Positions 17,972 to 28,352 of a stretch of DNA of 64,000 nt are shown here, piece after piece (within the stretch, counting starts at the first letter, position 1; each line of letters opens with the position of its first letter). A model generated the notes under the pieces. That model was not told where the DNA came from, made no database searches, and saw only the letters and a list, made by a program, of their open reading frames with translations. The stretch spans positions 62,001 to 126,000 of the forward strand of contig CBDEAT010000004.1 of the NCBI GenBank assembly GCA_965236175.1. Reading direction: 5' to 3'. A program made the position numbers and the translations under genes. The stretch is from Fontibacterium universale. Its GTDB lineage: Bacteria; Pseudomonadota; Alphaproteobacteria; Pelagibacterales; Pelagibacteraceae.

Positions 17972-20900
17972 ATGGTTAAAATTTTAAGAAGTATAATACT
18001 GCTTTTGCTCATTTATGCTCCTGTTAAGGCTAGTCAGATTTCAGAAGAGCAATTAGTTGCGAAGTTTGAACATGTAATAGCGCCGCCAAAAAATATAAAT
18101 GACGTTATTAGATTGTTAGATTCTAGCAAACCAGATTTAGAAAAAGTAAGAAAATATCAAGAGCTTGTAAAATCTTCACCAGAATCAAATTTTACTAAAT
18201 TACAAACTTATGAATATTCAAAAGAAAAATTTGCAGCAGTAGAAAACCTTGGCTTAATCAAAGAGCTTGATCTTGTTTGTAAGTTAAATTTAGAATCTGC
18301 AGATTTACAAAATAAAGAGCAGTATTTAGACGCTCAAATGATTTGTATTAACGCGGATTTTTTACAAGGGAATTATTCGAAAATGCAAGCTCGAATTAAA
18401 GAGGCATTAGATCATCCATATTTTGTAGAAAATGATTTTGGTGGTTGGAAACTTGCAATTTTATCTCTGCAAATAAATGCGTTTTGTATAATGGGAGATA
18501 CTGAGTCTGCAGAAAAGATTTTGCCTCAATTAGAAAATACATTAGCTAAATTAAGATATTCTAAAAGTTGGTCCAGAGTGAGAAACCATTGGATTTACCA
18601 AGCAGAAAAAGCAAAAGGTTCTTATTTTTTAACAGTCGGTAAATTTGATCTCGCTGAATCAAGTTTTAAAAAAGCATATTTGTCCACTGAAAAAATATTA
18701 AATGATTCAGATTATGGAAATGTAGATACTACAAGAAGAGTTTTTTCTAAAGAAACAATTCTTACTAATAAAGCAGACGCTCTTAATTTATTAGCTCGCA
18801 CATTAAGAAACCAAGGAAAATTAATTGAAGCAGAACATCGCGATCGTGAGTCGTTAAGAACAGTTTTAACTATAAGCGGAAGAAATAATTTTAGAGTTGT
18901 TACAATATTAAATTCAATATCTTTAGATTTGTCAGAACAAGGCAGAGGTCATGAAGCAAATGTTTTAGCTGAATATGCTTTAAAGGTTGCACATGAGAGC
19001 GGATTATCCAGAACATCACCAAAATATCTCGATATCGTTAATGCTTATGCCGCTTCATTAGTTAATATTGAAAAATATAATGAAGCACTAGCACAATTTG
19101 AAGTAATTAGATCAACAATCAATTCTGATGAATTATTAAAAAAAATTTACAAAAAATATGATTTAGATGAAGTCGTATCTTCTATATTTACTAATAACTA
19201 TTCTAAAGCCGAGACAATATCTAAGTCACTATTTAGTTACGAGAGAACAAAAGTTGGAGACAAGCATTCGCGCACTGCTTTTGCTCAGGCTTTTTATGCA
19301 GTAGCTTTAGATGGGCAAAATAGAAAAAAAGAAGCTAAAGAAAATTTTGCAAACTCAATTCCAATACTTATTGAATATGTAAGAAATAATAGTGAAAGCC
19401 AAACTTTAAGTTTAAAAAATCAAAAACGATTTAAAATAATAACCGAGACTTATATTAACTTGTTATTTGATGAAGCTAAGTCAGAACAAAAATCTGATTT
19501 AAGTTCTATTAATCAAGCTTTTCTTTTAGCCGATATTTCAAGAGGCAGTTCAGTTCAAAAAGCTGTAGCCCAGAGTACAGCAAGATCTACAGTAAAAGAT
19601 TCTAGGTTATCTGATTTATCAAGAAAAGAACAGGACCTGCAAAGAAGAATTAGTTCATTAAATGAATTATTGCTTGTTATGTCACAGAGTACTTCAGATA
19701 GATCTTCTGATTTTCAATCTAGAATTAATAATGAAATTTCTGATCTAAAATCTGAAAGAGAAACTGTAAAAAATTCCATAAAAAGTAGTTACCCAGAATA
19801 TTTTGATTTGATAGAACCTAAACCAATTACAATAGAGCGTGCTGCAAAATTGTTAAAACCATCAGAGGTATTGGTAACTTGGTATATTGGAGATAGAAAA
19901 AGTTTTGTTTGGGCAATAAATCATAATGGTTTAAGTGGCTCTTCAACTCTTAATGTAACTAACAGAGACATTTTAAGGGATGTAAAAAATTTGAGAAAAT
20001 CTTTAGACCCAGGTGTCGCAAGTGTTGATGAAATTCCAGCTTTTGATGTGGCGCTTTCATTTAAATTATACACTTTACTCATCAAACCGATAGAATCTAG
20101 TTTAAATGGGAAAGAATTATTAATTTCTGTACCTCACGAGTCTTTAGGACAATTACCGATTTCTGTTTTACTTACTCAGGCAATCAAACAACCAGCCATT
20201 GGTTCTAATTCTTTTTTGGGTTATCAAAATGCACCGTGGTTAATTAGAAAAATTGCAATTTCTCAATTACCGTCAGTTAATGCTTTAGCAGCACTTAGAG
20301 TAGGACAAACAGAAAGATCAAATAAACAAAATTTTATTGCTTTTGCTGATCCATATTTTAGTAAAAATCAAGCGACCGCAGCAACCAAACAACAAACGGC
20401 ACAATTGTCAACGAGAGGTTTACCTCTTAATTTAAGAAGCGCCCCTAAAACTTCAAAAGTAAGTTCAGCAGAACTAGCATTACTACCAAGATTGCCTGAT
20501 ACGAGCATAGAAGTTATTGAGATTGGAAAAATTTTAGAATCTAAGCCTGAGGACATTTTTCTTCATGAAAATGCTAGTGTGAAGAAAGTTCTTGTAACAG
20601 ATTTTTCAAAAAAAAATATTATAATGTTTGCAACCCATGGATTGGTGCCGGGAGAATTAAATGGCTTAACACAGCCTGCTTTAGCTTTATCCTCTCCCGA
20701 TGTAACAGGAGAAAGCGAAGGGGATGGACTATTAACAATGGATAAGATTTTAGAATTAAAATTAAATGCAGATTGGGTTGTTTTGTCAGCATGTAATACC
20801 GCATCAAGTGGGAACAGTTCAGAGGCAGTATCTGGTTTAGGTAGAGCTTTTTTTTATGCAGGAGCCAGGGCATTACTAGTTTCAAATTGGCCAGTTGAAA

Positions 20901-21100
20901 CAGTTTCATCACGTGAGCTGATGGTTGATCTATTCAAAAGACAGATGAATCAGAATAAAATAACAAAACCTGAAGCATTAAGACAAGCGATGTTAAATAT
21001 TGCAGATAAAGGCAGCGCAAAAGATGAAAAAACTAAAGTTGCTTCTTATTCTTATGCGCATCCATTATTTTGGGCACCATTTATGATGGTAGGAGATTAA
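17972..21100 (+). CDS. Exported TPR-CHAT protein (caspase-like protease domain)
   Basis: This 1042-residue protein begins with a signal peptide (MVKILRSIILLLLIYAPVKA). The middle is alpha-helical tetratricopeptide-like repeats (residues about 100-480), then a coiled-coil-like stretch (about 540-620). The C-terminal CHAT domain (about 640-1042) has the caspase-type dyad: His889 in FATHGLVPGELNGL and Cys941 in VLSACNTASSGNSSEAVSGLGRAFFYAGARALLVSNWPV. CHAT proteases cut partner proteins, and TPR-CHAT proteins include the CRISPR-linked Craspase. Here the signal peptide puts it in the periplasm or outside, and no CRISPR or gasdermin gene is present. A second, frameshifted paralogue follows 76 bp later. 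The target is unknown. Confidence 0.9.
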   Translation: MVKILRSIILLLLIYAPVKASQISEEQLVAKFEHVIAPPKNINDVIRLLDSSKPDLEKVRKYQELVKSSPESNFTKLQTYEYSKEKFAAVENLGLIKELDLVCKLNLESADLQNKEQYLDAQMICINADFLQGNYSKMQARIKEALDHPYFVENDFGGWKLAILSLQINAFCIMGDTESAEKILPQLENTLAKLRYSKSWSRVRNHWIYQAEKAKGSYFLTVGKFDLAESSFKKAYLSTEKILNDSDYGNVDTTRRVFSKETILTNKADALNLLARTLRNQGKLIEAEHRDRESLRTVLTISGRNNFRVVTILNSISLDLSEQGRGHEANVLAEYALKVAHESGLSRTSPKYLDIVNAYAASLVNIEKYNEALAQFEVIRSTINSDELLKKIYKKYDLDEVVSSIFTNNYSKAETISKSLFSYERTKVGDKHSRTAFAQAFYAVALDGQNRKKEAKENFANSIPILIEYVRNNSESQTLSLKNQKRFKIITETYINLLFDEAKSEQKSDLSSINQAFLLADISRGSSVQKAVAQSTARSTVKDSRLSDLSRKEQDLQRRISSLNELLLVMSQSTSDRSSDFQSRINNEISDLKSERETVKNSIKSSYPEYFDLIEPKPITIERAAKLLKPSEVLVTWYIGDRKSFVWAINHNGLSGSSTLNVTNRDILRDVKNLRKSLDPGVASVDEIPAFDVALSFKLYTLLIKPIESSLNGKELLISVPHESLGQLPISVLLTQAIKQPAIGSNSFLGYQNAPWLIRKIAISQLPSVNALAALRVGQTERSNKQNFIAFADPYFSKNQATAATKQQTAQLSTRGLPLNLRSAPKTSKVSSAELALLPRLPDTSIEVIEIGKILESKPEDIFLHENASVKKVLVTDFSKKNIIMFATHGLVPGELNGLTQPALALSSPDVTGESEGDGLLTMDKILELKLNADWVVLSACNTASSGNSSEAVSGLGRAFFYAGARALLVSNWPVETVSSRELMVDLFKRQMNQNKITKPEALRQAMLNIADKGSAKDEKTKVASYSYAHPLFWAPFMMVGD

Positions 21101-21176
21101 ATCTTTTATAATCTAATAATTTGTTCGGTAGATATTTTTAATATATGCTTTAATTACAAAAAAGAGGAAAAGAGAT

Positions 21177-24100
21177 TTGAGGCTTTTAATTTTATTTTTA
21201 ATTTCATTTTTAATTTTAACAACACAACTTTTTGCTAATACCCCAGAGCTAACAGATAAAGAGTTGTTAGCTAAGTTTGACAACACTCCTTCTCCGCCAA
21301 AAAATATAAATGATGTTATTAAGCTTTTAGATAATAGTAAAGCTGATGTGCAGTCAGTTGAAAAATATAAGCAGATTGTAAATTCTACACCAGACCCAAA
21401 TCTAACAAAGAGCTCAATTATTTGAGTATTGTTCAAAGAAAATCAGAAGCCTTGGAACAGTTTAGGCTTAGTAAAAGAATTAGAACAGAATTGTCTTAAG
21501 GAATTGGAGTTACTTGAGAGCTTTCAAAAGAATTACAATACTGATACTGCAAATGATCTTTATTGGGATGCAGCAAGTAAATTGTCTTAATTTTCATAGC
21601 ATTGAAGGTGATAAGCCTAAGAAAGCTTTAGAGAGAGTCGAATTGAGTTTTAAAAGACCCACATGTTCAAAAGATGGGCTGGTTGGGAGTTGGGTGCGTT
21701 ATATGTTTAAAATTGATATTCTTGACATAATTAGGAGATTTAAGTTCTGCAAATGAAGCTGTTCAAACGAGGTTGATCGATTAATTAACAGAATGCGAGG
21801 TTTTAGAAGTTGGACGGACTGGGGTTTTCACTGGACCTATCAAGCTGAAATCTGCAAAAGGACATTATTTAATGCTAGCAGGGAAAGCTATCAGAGGCTG
21901 AATTGAGTTATGCAAGAGCTCTTAATGCCATTGGATATAAGAATTAAGTATAACAACATAGCTGGCCGGTAATCCATCAATGCTAAACTTAATCAAAAAG
22001 AACAAATGCTTTCATTCAAAGCTTACACTGTTAGCATTGGTTGCAAATTCATTGCAGGCGCAAAAAAAATTAATTGAAGCAGAATATTATCATAGAGAAA
22101 GTCTTAAAAATTTATTTAGGTTTAGGAGGCAAAAATAGTGTAAGAGTTGCTAGAGCAAATTAGCCCGTTTATCGAGCTGTTGTTACATGAACAAGGAAGA
22201 TTTGAAGAAGGCAAATATCTTAGCACAATATTCTCTTAAGAGTTATATTGAAGCAGGACTTCCCGACAAAGCCATTAAATGTTATTTCAGTCAAAAAAAG
22301 CTGTTGCAAGCACACGTTGGTTAATATTGAAAAATATTCTGAAGCATTAAATTATTTTTCATGCAATTACAAACAACAATAGATTCAGATGAATTTTTAA
22401 AAAAATATTTTAGGAGAACTGGGAGATTTGGACGAAGTCGATTGCGTTAATATTTACAAAAAACATTTCAAAAAGCAGAGACTAGTTGCTCAATTAATTT
22501 TTGAAAGTGAAAAGAGTAAAGTCGGATCTAATCATCCAAGAACGGTTCTGGCACAAGCTTTTTATGCCAGTTACTTTACAAGAAGCAAAAAAAAATTGAA
22601 GAAGCTAAGAAATAACTTTAAAGAATCAATTCCTTTGCTTATTGATCAGATTAGAAATGATAGCGAAACCTCAAATATTAGTCAAAAATCGCAAAGAAGA
22701 TTTAGTCTATGATTGCCGAGTCTTATATTAGTCTTACTTTTTGACTGAAGCTAAAACTTGATAAAAATCTTGAAAAGAACTTAGTTAGCGAAGCTTTTCT
22801 CCTGGCAGATTTGGCAAGGGGCAGTTCAGTGCAAAAAGCGTTAGCACAAAGCACTGCCAGGACAAGTTTTAAAGATAAAAGATTAGCAGAATTTGCAAGA
22901 ACTGAGCAGGATCTTACAAAGAAAAATAAATTCCTTAAATGAACTTACTTTTAAATATATCACAATCCGGCAGCATCCTGCTTCAGCTCAAGATAAGATT
23001 AGAAGTGATATATCTAAGTCTTAGATCATGAAAGAAATTCTGTAAAAAAAGATATTGAAAATAGATATCCAGAATATTTTGATTTAGTTGAACCAAAACC
23101 TATTTCAATTGATAGAACGGCAAAAATTTTAAATCAAAATGAAGTTTTGGTAACATGGTATTTTGGAGAAAGACAAAGTTTTGTTTGGGCAATTCATCAA
23201 AATGGATTAAGTAATTTTGCAAATATCAATGTAACAAAAAAAGATATTTTAAGAGATATTAAAGCTTTACGTAAAGCTTTAGATCCAGGAGTATGCAAGC
23301 GTTGAGGAAATTCCTCCATTTGATGTTGTTCTTTCAAATAAATTATATAATCAAATTATAAAGCCTATAGAGCAAAGTTTATCTGGTAAAAACTTATTAA
23401 TTTCAGTTCCACATGAGTCTTTGGGGCAACTTCCTATATCAGTCTTATTAACAGAAAAAATTAATCAACCACCCAAAGGTTCTGCTGCTTTAAAAGAATA
23501 TCAAAATGCACCATGGTTAATTAGAAAGATTGCAATTTCTCAGTTACCATCTGTTAATGCACTTGCTTCTCTTAGAGGTGTTAAAATTGAAAGAAATGAT
23601 ATTCAAAACTTTATTGCATTTGCAGATCCTTATTTTAGTAAAGCACAGGCAAATAATGCATCAGCAAAAATTGAAACTGCTCAAGCAGTTAATACTAGAG
23701 GTAAACCGCTTAATTTAAGAAGCGCACCAAAAACCTCCAAAGTAAGCTCTGCAGAATTGGCACTTTTACCTAGGACTGCCAGATACAAGTATTGAAGTAA
23801 ATGAGATAGGTAAAGTTTTGAATGCAAAACCTGAGGATATATATTTAAATCAACATGCAAGTGTAAAAAAAGTTTTAGAAACAGATTTTTCTAAAAAAAA
23901 TATTATTATGTTTTCAACTCATGGTCTTGTTCCAGGCGAATTAAATGGACTAACACAGCCTGCTTTAGCGCTATCATCACCAGATGTCACAGGAGAAAAA
24001 GATAGTGATGGATTATTAACAATGGATAAAATTCTAGAACTTAAAATTAAATGCAGACTGGGTTAGTTCTATCAGCTTGCAATACTGCATCTAGCGATAA

Positions 24101-24386
24101 TAGTTCTGAAGCAGTTTCAGGACTTGGAAGAGCTTTTTTCTACGCTGGCGCAAGAGCCTTATTGGTTTCAAATTGGCCAGTAGATACAGTATCTTCAAGA
24201 GAGCTTATGGTTGATCTATTTAAAAGACAAAATAATCAAGAAAAAATATCAAAACCAGAAGCTTTAAGACAGGCTATGCTAAATATTGCAGATAAAGGAG
24301 CAGCTAGAATTGGAAACACAAACGTAGTAAGTTACTTTTATAGTCACCCATTATTTTGGGCACCATTTGTTATGGTGGGGGATTAA
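21177..24386 (+). pseudogene. Second exported TPR-CHAT paralogue, broken by many frameshifts
   Basis: This copy is collinear with the first TPR-CHAT gene. It has a signal peptide (TTG start, LLILFLISFLILTTQLFA), the same PPKNINDVIKLLD opening and the same end (SHPLFWAPFVMVGD). The catalytic parts survive: FSTHGLVPGELNGL and LSACNTASSDNSSEAVSGLG. Between 21420 and 23310 the frame breaks every 50-150 bases by single-base changes, with two more near 23775 and 24050. Read across frames, the protein stays similar to its neighbour, so the breaks look recent or technical. The length (3.2 kb) equals the intact paralogue. If the bases are right it is a pseudogene; if not, it is a functional tandem duplicate diverged well beyond the level of the PHA repeat. 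Confidence 0.75.
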
Positions 24387-24897
24387 TGAAAATAGGAAAT
24401 AAAATGAAAAAAATACTAAATCTTAATTTTAATAATTATTTTTAGTTTGTCATTATGTGTTGAAAGTTCGGTAAATTCTAAAGACTGTTAAGACAATTAT
24501 TAAAGAATTAATAACACCAAAAGAAGCACAATTGCCTTCAAGCTAAAGGAGATTTAAAGACTAGAGGAATTTCCAGAGGACCAGGCATTACTGTTTTATC
24601 ACCAGATGTAAATACTGCAGAAGTTAAGGCAGATGATAAAATCTCCGTTTGATTTTAAAGTAAAATTTGAACCACGAGGCGGAGTAAAAGTTGATGCATC
24701 GTTCTGTTAAAGTTACTTATTTAAAATTTCCTTACGTTGATTTGACAGAAAGAGTTAAGACCTGCAATTTCTGAAAATGGAATTAATCTTCGAAAATGCA
24801 GCAGTTCCAGCAGGAGAGCATTCAGTGAGAATTACCGTTAAAGATGCTGATGGTAGAGAGTCTAATGCTGGTTGTTACATTAGTAGTTAGCAAATAA
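24386..24897 (+). pseudogene. Small exported Ig-like domain protein, many frameshifts
   Basis: The first frame (ATG at 24386 overlapping the CHAT stop, or ATG at 24404) starts a signal peptide, MKKILNL then, one frame over, SLSLCVES. Reading on across about eight single-base shifts gives GDLKTRGISRGPGITVLSPD, SPFDFKVKFEPRGGVKVDAS, VKVTYLKFPYVDLTERV and VPAGEHSVRITVKDADGRES before VTLVVSK and a stop at 24897. The alternating beta-strand pattern and the closing ITVKDADGRES resemble bacterial Ig-like/CARDB-type modules. It would be about 155 residues, exported, and in the same unit as the TPR-CHAT genes. It could be a partner or substrate, but that is only context. Confidence 0.5.
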
Positions 24898-24904
24898 TAA
24901 ATCA

Positions 24905-25668
24905 ATGAAGTGTCCTTATTGTATAAGCGAAATTGATTCAGAAGCTTATGTTTGCAAAACTTGTACAAAAGATTTGTATCTTTTTAAGCCTTTATTGCAA
25001 AAAATTTCAGATTTAGAAGAAAAATTAAATAATGTTTCTGATAGAGAGATTTTAGAAAGTCGTATTAATGAACTTGAAGAAGAGTTGCAGTATAAAAAAG
25101 AATTAGAGGCAGAGGGAATTTCTGAGAAGACTTATTAAGATTATTAAATTTTTAGTTTTACCATTAATCATACTTTTAGTTGCGCATGCGATTATTGTTG
25201 ATAATTTATGATTTAAAATTAATTTATTTAAGATTAGCCTCAATTATAATTCCAATGCTATTTGCTTATTTTTTATTTCAGAAGAAGAAAAATCCAGTGG
25301 TGCCTTGGTTTTTAGGATCTTTATTGTTAGCCTTTATAACTGTCATTGGCATGAGTGCGATTACAGGTCTAGTGGATAAAACATCTATCATGCCTCAAAA
25401 CATGATTGAATGGAAAGAATTTATTGAATATTCTTTGAGTATTACATTTAGTTTTCTAACTGGAATGTTACTTGGAACAATTTCTTTCTTTAAACGAACT
25501 AAACATAAAATCGATATTAACCCCATACTCAAATCATTGATTAATATCGTTTTTGATAAAAAATTAAGCCCAGAAGCCTTGCAAGGTCTTTTGCAGAAAT
25601 CAATTAAGTACGTTTCTTTAGGAACAACTTTGCTATCTGTTTATACAGGTCTTAAACGTTTTCTTTGA
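24905..25668 (+). CDS. Zinc-ribbon, coiled-coil, multi-TM membrane protein (two frameshifts)
   Basis: The first frame (ATG 24905) encodes a zinc ribbon, CPYC (3-6) and CKTC (17-20), then a heptad-like coiled coil (ISDLEEKLNNVSDREILESR...EELQYKKELEAE). After a one-base shift near 25115 comes a helix (IKFLVLPLIILLVAHAIIV), and after another near 25205 come three more helices and the end SVYTGLKRFL at 25668. Joined, this gives about 253 residues with a cytoplasmic zinc ribbon ahead of four membrane helices. It directly follows the Ig-like gene with 7 bp between, so it probably belongs to the TPR-CHAT operon. No family is recognised. Confidence 0.6.
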
Positions 25669-25799
25669 GTAATTATTAAAATCCAAACTCTTAGTAAAAA
25701 TAATCATTTATCAGCTTGTAAAAAAAATTTAATACACTTTTCACAATTAAGACACAAATAGTTCATGAATTTATTACATTTGCTCTCTATATAGAAGGC

Positions 25800-25979
25800 A
25801 TGAAAACTAAAATACGAAAAATAAAAATGGTTAACGGAAACCAAAGCTTTCCAACTTTGTCTATATCTCAGCGAACAGCAGAAGATATAACAACGATCAT
25901 AGGTGTAGTAGCTATTGTAGCAGCAGTATTAAGTCTGCCGATTGCAATATTTGTACTAACTTACGGACTTGGTAACTAA
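25800..25979 (+). CDS. Small single-TM protein, 59 aa
   Basis: An ATG at 25800 opens a 59-residue frame: a basic N-terminus (MKTKIRKIKMVNGNQSF), a polar linker and one long membrane helix (TIIGVVAIVAAVLSLPIAIFVLTYGLG). The A/G/I-rich helix with a central proline and basic N-terminal flank is a typical small inner-membrane protein. A 17-codon frame (ATG 25981) follows at once but runs into a hairpin and may not be translated. The surrounding 25669-26298 interval has no longer gene on either strand. Family unknown. Confidence 0.5.
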   Translation: MKTKIRKIKMVNGNQSFPTLSISQRTAEDITTIIGVVAIVAAVLSLPIAIFVLTYGLGN

Positions 25980-26004
25980 AATGACTCCGTACACAAACGA
26001 CGAA

Positions 26005-26056
26005 TTAGCGTTCTTAAATAAAAATAAAGCTTAATTTTGAAGCTTTAGAACGCTAA
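26005..26056. terminator. Large hairpin, possible terminator or RNA element
   Basis: Two nested inverted repeats are present: outer arms TTAGCGTTCT (26005-26014) and AGAACGCTAA (26047-26056), inner arms AAAGCTT (26026-26032) and AAGCTTT (26040-26046). A bulge of 11 bases lies on the left side only. A short T run follows about 18 bases later (CTCTTTTT). It lies between two small membrane-protein genes facing each other and may terminate the rightward one. Confidence 0.5.
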
Positions 26057-26128
26057 ATAGCGTCTAACTATCCTCTTTTTACACTTAATTTATTTAGTAA
26101 GTTATTTTAGAAAAAATTATAGTTTTAA

Positions 26129-26200
26129 TTAACCCTTCATCCCGTAGTAAGTCAGGCCAAGAAGACCCACACAAACAACGATGATTATAAAAGTTGTCAT
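26129..26200 (-). CDS. Tiny single-TM peptide, 23 aa
   Basis: The reverse strand from an ATG at 26200 encodes MTTFIIIVVCVGLLGLTYYG plus MKG, a single membrane helix with almost no flanks. An AAGGG ribosome-binding site lies about nine bases upstream of the ATG. It resembles the tiny hydrophobic proteins common in streamlined marine alphaproteobacteria, but I cannot name a family. Such short frames arise by chance, so support is moderate: a good RBS and an uninterrupted helix. Confidence 0.4.
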   Translation of the reverse strand: MTTFIIIVVCVGLLGLTYYGMKG

Positions 26201-26298
26201 TTTTTATACCCTTTTTATTTTTTATACGAGTTACCATGATCCTATTTGTTTTTAATTCAATCTGTAATTAGCAAGGAATTTAGTGCATAATCTTATTC

Positions 26299-27736
26299 AT
26301 GCAGTCAGTTGGCTTTAATTTTAATAATAGTTATCTCTCTCTAACTGAGATGATGATGGCAAAGGTTTTGCCAACTAAAGTTAAAAATCCAAAGCTTGTA
26401 ATTTTAAATCATGAACTTGCAAAACAATTAGGACTAAATTTTTCATCATTAACTGAACAACAACTTGTCCCAGTTATTTACAGGAAACACTTTACCAGAA
26501 GGAGCAATTCCAATTGCCCAAGCTTATGCGGGTCATCAGTTTGGTCATTTAGTTATTTTAGGAGATGGTCGAGCTATTGTTTTAGGCGAACACATTACAC
26601 CAACTAACCAAAGATACGATATTCAATTTAAAGGTTCTGGCAGAACTCCTTACTCAAGAGGAGGTGATGGCAAAGCAGCACTCGGTCCGATGTTGCGTGA
26701 ATATATTATTAGCGAGGCTATGTATCATTTAAATATTAGAACAACTCGCAGTCTTGCTGTTGCAACAACAGGTGAGAATGTGATGAGAGAAACTATATTA
26801 CCTGGAGCAATCTTAACAAGGGTTGCAGAAAGTCATATTCGTGTTGGCACTTTTGAATATGTTGCAATCAAGAAAGATCTAACAACTCTTAAAAAACTTT
26901 TACAGTATTCAGTAGAGCGTCATTATCCTGAAATAAAAGATTTAGATAAACAAGCTCCAGAATTTTTAAAGTTAGTTATGGAAAGACAAATAAATTTAAT
27001 TACTGATTGGATGCGAGTTGGTTTTATTCACGGCGTTATGAATACTGATAATATGGCAATATCCGGCGAAAGCATTGATTTTGGACCGTGTGCATTTATG
27101 GATCATTATGATCCTAAAACTGTTTTTAGTTCCATCGATCATCATGGTCGATATGCATTTGGGAATCAGCCGATCATTGCACAATGGAATTTAGCACGAC
27201 TTGCAGATGCAATTCTTCCGCTTCTTGATGAAGATCAAAATAAAGCAATCGAAGTAGGAGAGGAAATTATTGAAAGCTTTAACGAGAAATATGAAAAAAA
27301 ATTTCATGAAATGATGAAGAAAAAATTAGGTCTTATTACTGATGAGCCTGAGGACGCAGCCTTAATCAAAGAGTTGTTAGATACTATGGAGAAAAATAAA
27401 TTAGATTACACAAATACTTTTAGAGAATTAATGAATGAAAATATTACAAACGAAAATCTAAAAGAATTTTACAGTAAATGGACAGTTAGAATTGATAAGC
27501 AAAATAGAGACAAACAAGAGGTATTAACTTTAATGAGAAAAAATAATCCTGTTGTCATTCCAAGAAATCACAAAGTAGAAGAGTCTTTAAAAGAAGCGCA
27601 CAAAGGAAATTTATTATCTTTAAACAATCTACTTAATGCTCTTAAAGATCCCTATACAGAACGCGGTGATTTGATGCTGTATCAACAACCAGCACCAGAT
27701 AATGAAAAAAAATATAAAACTTTTTGTGGAACTTAG
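26299..27736 (+). CDS. selO: Protein adenylyltransferase SelO (YdiU), one frameshift
   Basis: SelO is a pseudokinase that transfers AMP to Ser/Thr/Tyr of target proteins and is linked to redox stress. The N-terminus (MQSVGFNFNNSYLSLTEMMMAKVLP) is in one frame. From 26465 the rest is one base over: LFTGNTLPEGAIPIAQAYAGHQFGHLVILGDGRA, FKGSGRTPYSRGGDGKAALGPMLREYI and RVGFIHGVMNTDNMAISGESIDFGP (metal and nucleotide site). Deleting one base near 26465-26470 gives about 478 residues, the usual length. The C-terminal CxxC-type Cys of the family may correspond to the terminal TFCGT. Strong family match. Confidence 0.93.
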
Positions 27737-27737
27737 G

Positions 27738-28352
27738 TTATTTTTTAATTTCCTTTAAAATATAAGGAGCAAGATTCTTAGCTATTATTTTTACACCCTC
27801 AGGATTTGGATGTTTTCCATCATCAATATTTAATTTTGGATTTAGAACAACGCCTTCTAATAAAAAAGGCATAAGCGTTAAATTATGTTCTTTGGAAAGA
27901 GCACGATACATATCGTCAAAAGCTTCTTTATATTTTTTTTCATAACTTTCTGGTGCAACAAATCCAGCAAGAACGATGGGTATATTCTTATTTTTTATAC
28001 TTTTTATTATTTGATTTAAATTTTCTTTAATTTCTTTTGGTTCAATTCCTCTCAACATATCATTAGCTCCTAAACCCAATACAATAAGGTCTGCTTTATC
28101 TTGGAGAGTCCATTGAATACGATTAAGGCCACCTCGTGTTGTATCTCCGCTCACACTTGCGTTAATAACTTCACTTTCAACTTTAAGATTCTTTAGTTCC
28201 AACTTTAAAACTTCAGACAAATGATATGGCTTAGAAAGACCATAACCTGCCATTAAACTATCGCCAAATAGAACAATTTGCATTCTTGCAAAAGCTTCAG
28301 ATTTAAATATTAAGAAGAAAAGAAAAAAAATTATTGATACAAACTTTTTCAT
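27738..28352 (-). CDS. tesA: Periplasmic SGNH/GDSL arylesterase-lysophospholipase
   Basis: The 204-residue protein has a signal peptide (MKKFVSIIFFLFFLIFKSEAFA), then the SGNH blocks. Block I is LFGDSLMAGYG with nucleophile Ser32, block II is VSGDTTRGG, block III is LGLGANDMLRG and block V is DGKHPNPEG with the catalytic Asp and His. This is the TesA/EstA type, a periplasmic esterase with thioesterase and lysophospholipase activity. It is divergent from an ABC pair with overlapping 5' ends (28351/28352), the same arrangement as E. coli tesA next to ybbA-ybbP. Confidence 0.92.
   Translation of the reverse strand: MKKFVSIIFFLFFLIFKSEAFARMQIVLFGDSLMAGYGLSKPYHLSEVLKLELKNLKVESEVINASVSGDTTRGGLNRIQWTLQDKADLIVLGLGANDMLRGIEPKEIKENLNQIIKSIKNKNIPIVLAGFVAPESYEKKYKEAFDDMYRALSKEHNLTLMPFLLEGVVLNPKLNIDDGKHPNPEGVKIIAKNLAPYILKEIKK

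Noticed and set aside
17972..21100. TPR-CHAT as part of a CRISPR Craspase system
   Set aside because: No CRISPR array, gRAMP/Cas7-11 or other cas gene is present, and the protein has a signal peptide.
21514..24386. Separate small genes inside the second TPR-CHAT copy
   Set aside because: The short open frames (for example at 21514, 22428, 23421, 23818 and 24051) are collinear pieces of one protein similar to the intact neighbour.
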